Shown: positions 42,995 to 45,142 of the stretch, in pieces
Layout: each line of letters begins with the position of its first letter
Position numbering within the stretch: the stretch's first letter is position 1
Assembly: GCA_944380095.1 (NCBI GenBank)
Contig: CALWGP010000009.1
Span: forward strand, 1-45,142
Source: an uncultured Lachnospiraceae bacterium
Lineage (GTDB): Bacteria > Bacillota > Clostridia > Lachnospirales > Lachnospiraceae
DNA: 45,142 nt
Direction: 5' to 3'
The notes under the pieces: model-generated
The model's database searches: none
Seen by the model: the letters and a program-made list of their open reading frames with translations, nothing else
Told to the model about the DNA's origin: nothing
Translations under genes and position numbers: made by a program

Positions 42995-43510
42995 TTATTC
43001 GGATTTTGCTGCAAAAATTTCCCTTGCGAACCGGGCGGCCTCCTGCTCGTCCTTCCGGTCGGGATGAAGCATCGCTTCGTCAAAGTTGCGGATCATCAGG
43101 CGGATGTGCAGATCCCTGTCGCTTCCGTCCAGCATGGACTCATAACGGTTGCGCACCTGCATGGGCATCTTGCCCTGACACAGGAAACTTCCCAGATAAA
43201 CGTTATCGGACGGCAGCCATTTTCTGACCCGCGCTGCGATCTGGTCATAATAAACGTCGTCGGTCCCCATGCCGCAGGTTCCAAACAGCGCCACTTTTTT
43301 CCCGTGGAGGCCGGAAAGCAGGGCCGCGACCGCGGAATCGCAGTCTCCTTTATCCGTCCAGAAGCCGACGAAAAACAGATCCGCATCCTTCCCGCGATAT
43401 TCCGTCACGTTCTGAATATCCTTGGAATCCCCGGGAATGGCCGCAAAAATCGCATTGGCGATTTTACGGGTATTTCCTGTATGACTGGAATAAACAACCA
43501 TTGCATCCAT
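42995..43510 (-). CDS. Flavodoxin-like FMN protein
   Basis: A 171-residue protein beginning MDAMVVYSSHTGNTRKIANAI, where SSHTGNT is the FMN phosphate loop. ADLFFVGFWTDKGD and KKVALFGTCGMG form the other flavin-contact loops. The C-terminal helical part (NRYESMLDGSDRDL, RKDEQEAARFAREIFA) exceeds simple flavodoxins. It probably serves as a single-electron or hydride carrier in the cytosol; the redox partner is not evident from the neighbours. It lies 16 bp after the J-domain gene on the same strand. Confidence 0.9.
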   Translation of the reverse strand: MDAMVVYSSHTGNTRKIANAIFAAIPGDSKDIQNVTEYRGKDADLFFVGFWTDKGDCDSAVAALLSGLHGKKVALFGTCGMGTDDVYYDQIAARVRKWLPSDNVYLGSFLCQGKMPMQVRNRYESMLDGSDRDLHIRLMIRNFDEAMLHPDRKDEQEAARFAREIFAAKSE

Positions 43511-43526
43511 GTTCGCTCGCTCCTTT

Positions 43527-44282
43527 TTAATAATATCGGATGAGTACGCCGCCGCAGCACAGCCCGCCTCCGCCGCAGCACAGATTGCAGATCAGGTTGG
43601 CCAGGCACAGTTTCCAGCAGAACCCGCTGCCTGCATCCGCCGGCATTCCGCCGTACTGGGTCTGTCTGCCCGCGTACCAGCTCTCCCCGGACTCGATCCG
43701 CTGTTTCCAGAGGGCGTACTCCCGGTTTCCCGGCTCCATGGCCGCCGCCTTCCGGGCATATTCCAGTGCTGCGGCGTTATTGCCGATTCCCTGGTTTGCC
43801 ACGGAACTGTAATAATACCAGCGCGCCGTCCTTTCCCCGATCCCGTTTAACACGTTGATGGCTTCCCGGTAGTGGCCGCTGTTAATGTAGTTCATGGCAG
43901 CCTTCATATGGACGCTGTATTCGTCGTCCTGCCCTCCGGCACTGCCCGTACCGTATCCGTTCCGGCCGTATCCGCCATAGCCTCCGAAGCCGAAGCCGCC
44001 GAAGAAATCATCGAACCCGCCAAAGCCGCCGAACTCTCCGGAAGATGCGTTCCTGCCGTCTCCGTCGTAGGTTCCGTATCCGGCCTGCCCCTGCTCTTTT
44101 TCTTTCATGATCTGCTGGTAGGCCTGCTGGATTTCCTTAAACTTTTCTTCCGCCTGTGCCTTGTTTGGGTTATTGATATTGGCGTCGGGGTGATAGATCC
44201 GGCTCAGTTTCCGGTATGCTTTCTTGATTTCTTCTTCCGACGCATCCCGGGACACGCCCAACACCTGATATGGGTCACGCAT
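43527..44282 (-). CDS. J-domain protein with Gly-rich region and Cys-rich tail
   Basis: A 251-residue protein. The N-terminal J domain (residues 1-70, [35 protein letters not shown]) has an intact HPD, then a Gly/Phe/Tyr-rich stretch, a TPR-like helical region ([38 protein letters not shown]), and an unusual hydrophobic Cys-rich tail ([19 protein letters not shown]). It is not DnaJ itself, lacking the four CxxCxGxG zinc motifs. It should stimulate a DnaK; the tail may anchor it to membrane or bind metal. Its ATG overlaps the preceding gene by 8 bp (ATGCGTGA). Confidence 0.92.
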   Translation of the reverse strand: MRDPYQVLGVSRDASEEEIKKAYRKLSRIYHPDANINNPNKAQAEEKFKEIQQAYQQIMKEKEQGQAGYGTYDGDGRNASSGEFGGFGGFDDFFGGFGFGGYGGYGRNGYGTGSAGGQDDEYSVHMKAAMNYINSGHYREAINVLNGIGERTARWYYYSSVANQGIGNNAAALEYARKAAAMEPGNREYALWKQRIESGESWYAGRQTQYGGMPADAGSGFCWKLCLANLICNLCCGGGGLCCGGVLIRYY

Positions 44283-45120
44283 TTTCCTTTTCCTTCTTCC
44301 TGCGCGCTGCCTCGTACCGGCACCAGACGCCGGAGTAAAGAATATTGCGCAGAATCTCCACATTTTCCAGAATCGGCAGCTTTTCGAAAGCCCTGGAACA
44401 TTCCGCCATCATCAGCTGCAAAACCTGATGGGCGTCCGCTTCAAAAGCTTCTTTACTCTCCGCCTCTTTTTTCCGGAATAAAAACACATTATAACTTCCG
44501 TTTTTACTGTCCTGATCCATATCTTCATAGGCGTCCATCAGATAGATGAACTTCCCCAAAAAGAAACCGATCTTTCTTAATTCCGTCTCCCACTCGTCCC
44601 TGCGCCAGGCAAAAACCTCCGCCATAATCTCCCCGAAACAGCCGCTGGCCAGGTCCATGCTGGTTTCCCCCGCGCTTTCATATGCGCGGATTTGCCTCAG
44701 CAGGCTGCCGATTTTTTCCGCCTTGTGCGGATATTTCCTGCAAACTGCCAAGCACCTTTTCTTTAAAACGGACGCAAACGCCCTGCGGGAAACCTTTCTT
44801 TCATCCTCCCAGTCATCCATACATTTATAATAGGTAAGCAGCAGGTTCATATCCGCCGCGTATTCGGTAAAGACGTTCTGCCGCGCAGGATGGGCTTCAA
44901 AGGGGTGAGCGATGCACTTGCAGCGAAAAGATTCGGTCTTTGGCTCATACAGGGAGGACAAAAGCACGATCAGAAAGGTCATATCATAGCTTAAGGTCAG
45001 CTGCCCGCCCCTGCCGTAGCGTTTTTTCAGGCACTGGCAAAGGCCGCAGTAATAGGACTGATAGCAGTCAAACTCCCGGAATTTCAGTTCCTGCTTGTTG
45101 ACGATAATATATCCGAACAT
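44275..45120 (-). CDS. DUF5685 family protein
   Basis: A 281-residue protein with the family pattern [36 protein letters not shown], then [25 protein letters not shown]-like Cys/His ([12 protein letters not shown]), [21 protein letters not shown] and a second helical half ([23 protein letters not shown]). The conserved Cys (C-x2-C, C-x-C) and Asp-rich helices suggest metal binding and a prenyltransferase-like all-helical fold, but no function is established. AAGGAAA precedes the ATG. Translational coupling with the J-domain gene suggests a joint role. Confidence 0.88.
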   Translation of the reverse strand: MFGYIIVNKQELKFREFDCYQSYYCGLCQCLKKRYGRGGQLTLSYDMTFLIVLLSSLYEPKTESFRCKCIAHPFEAHPARQNVFTEYAADMNLLLTYYKCMDDWEDERKVSRRAFASVLKKRCLAVCRKYPHKAEKIGSLLRQIRAYESAGETSMDLASGCFGEIMAEVFAWRRDEWETELRKIGFFLGKFIYLMDAYEDMDQDSKNGSYNVFLFRKKEAESKEAFEADAHQVLQLMMAECSRAFEKLPILENVEILRNILYSGVWCRYEAARRKKEKENA

Positions 45121-45142
45121 GGCGTTTCCTTCAGCTCTTTTT

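Overview
The window is chromosomal DNA of a spore-forming, anaerobic Firmicute, most likely a Lachnospiraceae-type gut Clostridium. This is inferred from the gene set and regulatory signals: CIRCE-controlled groESL, a SpoVAF-type spore germination protein, CarD, DUF1292, DUF5662 and DUF5685 proteins, a FeoB-associated Cys-rich protein, Cna-B-type surface adhesin modules, and SigA promoters with AGGAGG ribosome binding sites. Most genes lie on the minus strand. I saw no rRNA, tRNA, CRISPR array, transposase or prophage genes.

Layout. (1) 1-6393: the first 2131 codons of a giant secreted Cna-B/SpaA-repeat adhesin, running off the left edge, preceded by a small HTH protein and a divergent XRE regulator with an operator-like inverted repeat over the promoter. 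(2) 7189-11202: a very long hairpin, then an extended iron-uptake operon read leftwards: feoA, feoA, feoB, a FeoB-associated Cys-rich protein, a 47-residue membrane protein, a membrane-anchored HMA-domain protein and a Fur-like protein that keeps only the DNA-binding domain. Its SigA promoter has a perfect 16-bp palindrome over the -10. (3) 11244-15736: an ABC exporter pair, a Gfo/Idh/MocA oxidoreductase followed by a short DtxR/MntR-type regulator, and CarD. (4) 15848-17149: a sodium-pump decarboxylase beta subunit with a 45-residue gamma-like protein but no carboxyltransferase. (5) 17259-22691: a circularly permuted GH3 glycosidase, an amidohydrolase, a glycosyltransferase fused to a MarR-like domain, and a small Cys-rich protein. 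(6) 22748-28573: a Ca/Mn-type P-type ATPase behind a probable yybP-ykoY manganese riboswitch, a DUF5662 protein, a GH13 debranching-enzyme homologue that has lost its catalytic residues, and a DUF1292 protein. (7) 28641-34393: a UvrD-like helicase, gltX, and a second feoAB pair with its own strong promoter. (8) 34417-45120: spoVAF, a small acidic protein, groESL, efp, a two-component system, a MATE exporter, a flavodoxin-like protein, and a J-domain protein translationally coupled to a DUF5685 protein.

The recurring theme is divalent metal handling: two Feo systems, a metal-responsive P-type ATPase leader, a DtxR-type regulator and a truncated Fur. The strongest leads are the GH13 pseudoenzyme, the glycosyltransferase-MarR fusion, the extended feo operon with its DNA-binding-only Fur, the palindrome over the feo promoter, and the long perfect hairpins at 7189-7263 and 38491-38535. 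All functions are assigned by reading sequence; no database search was run.
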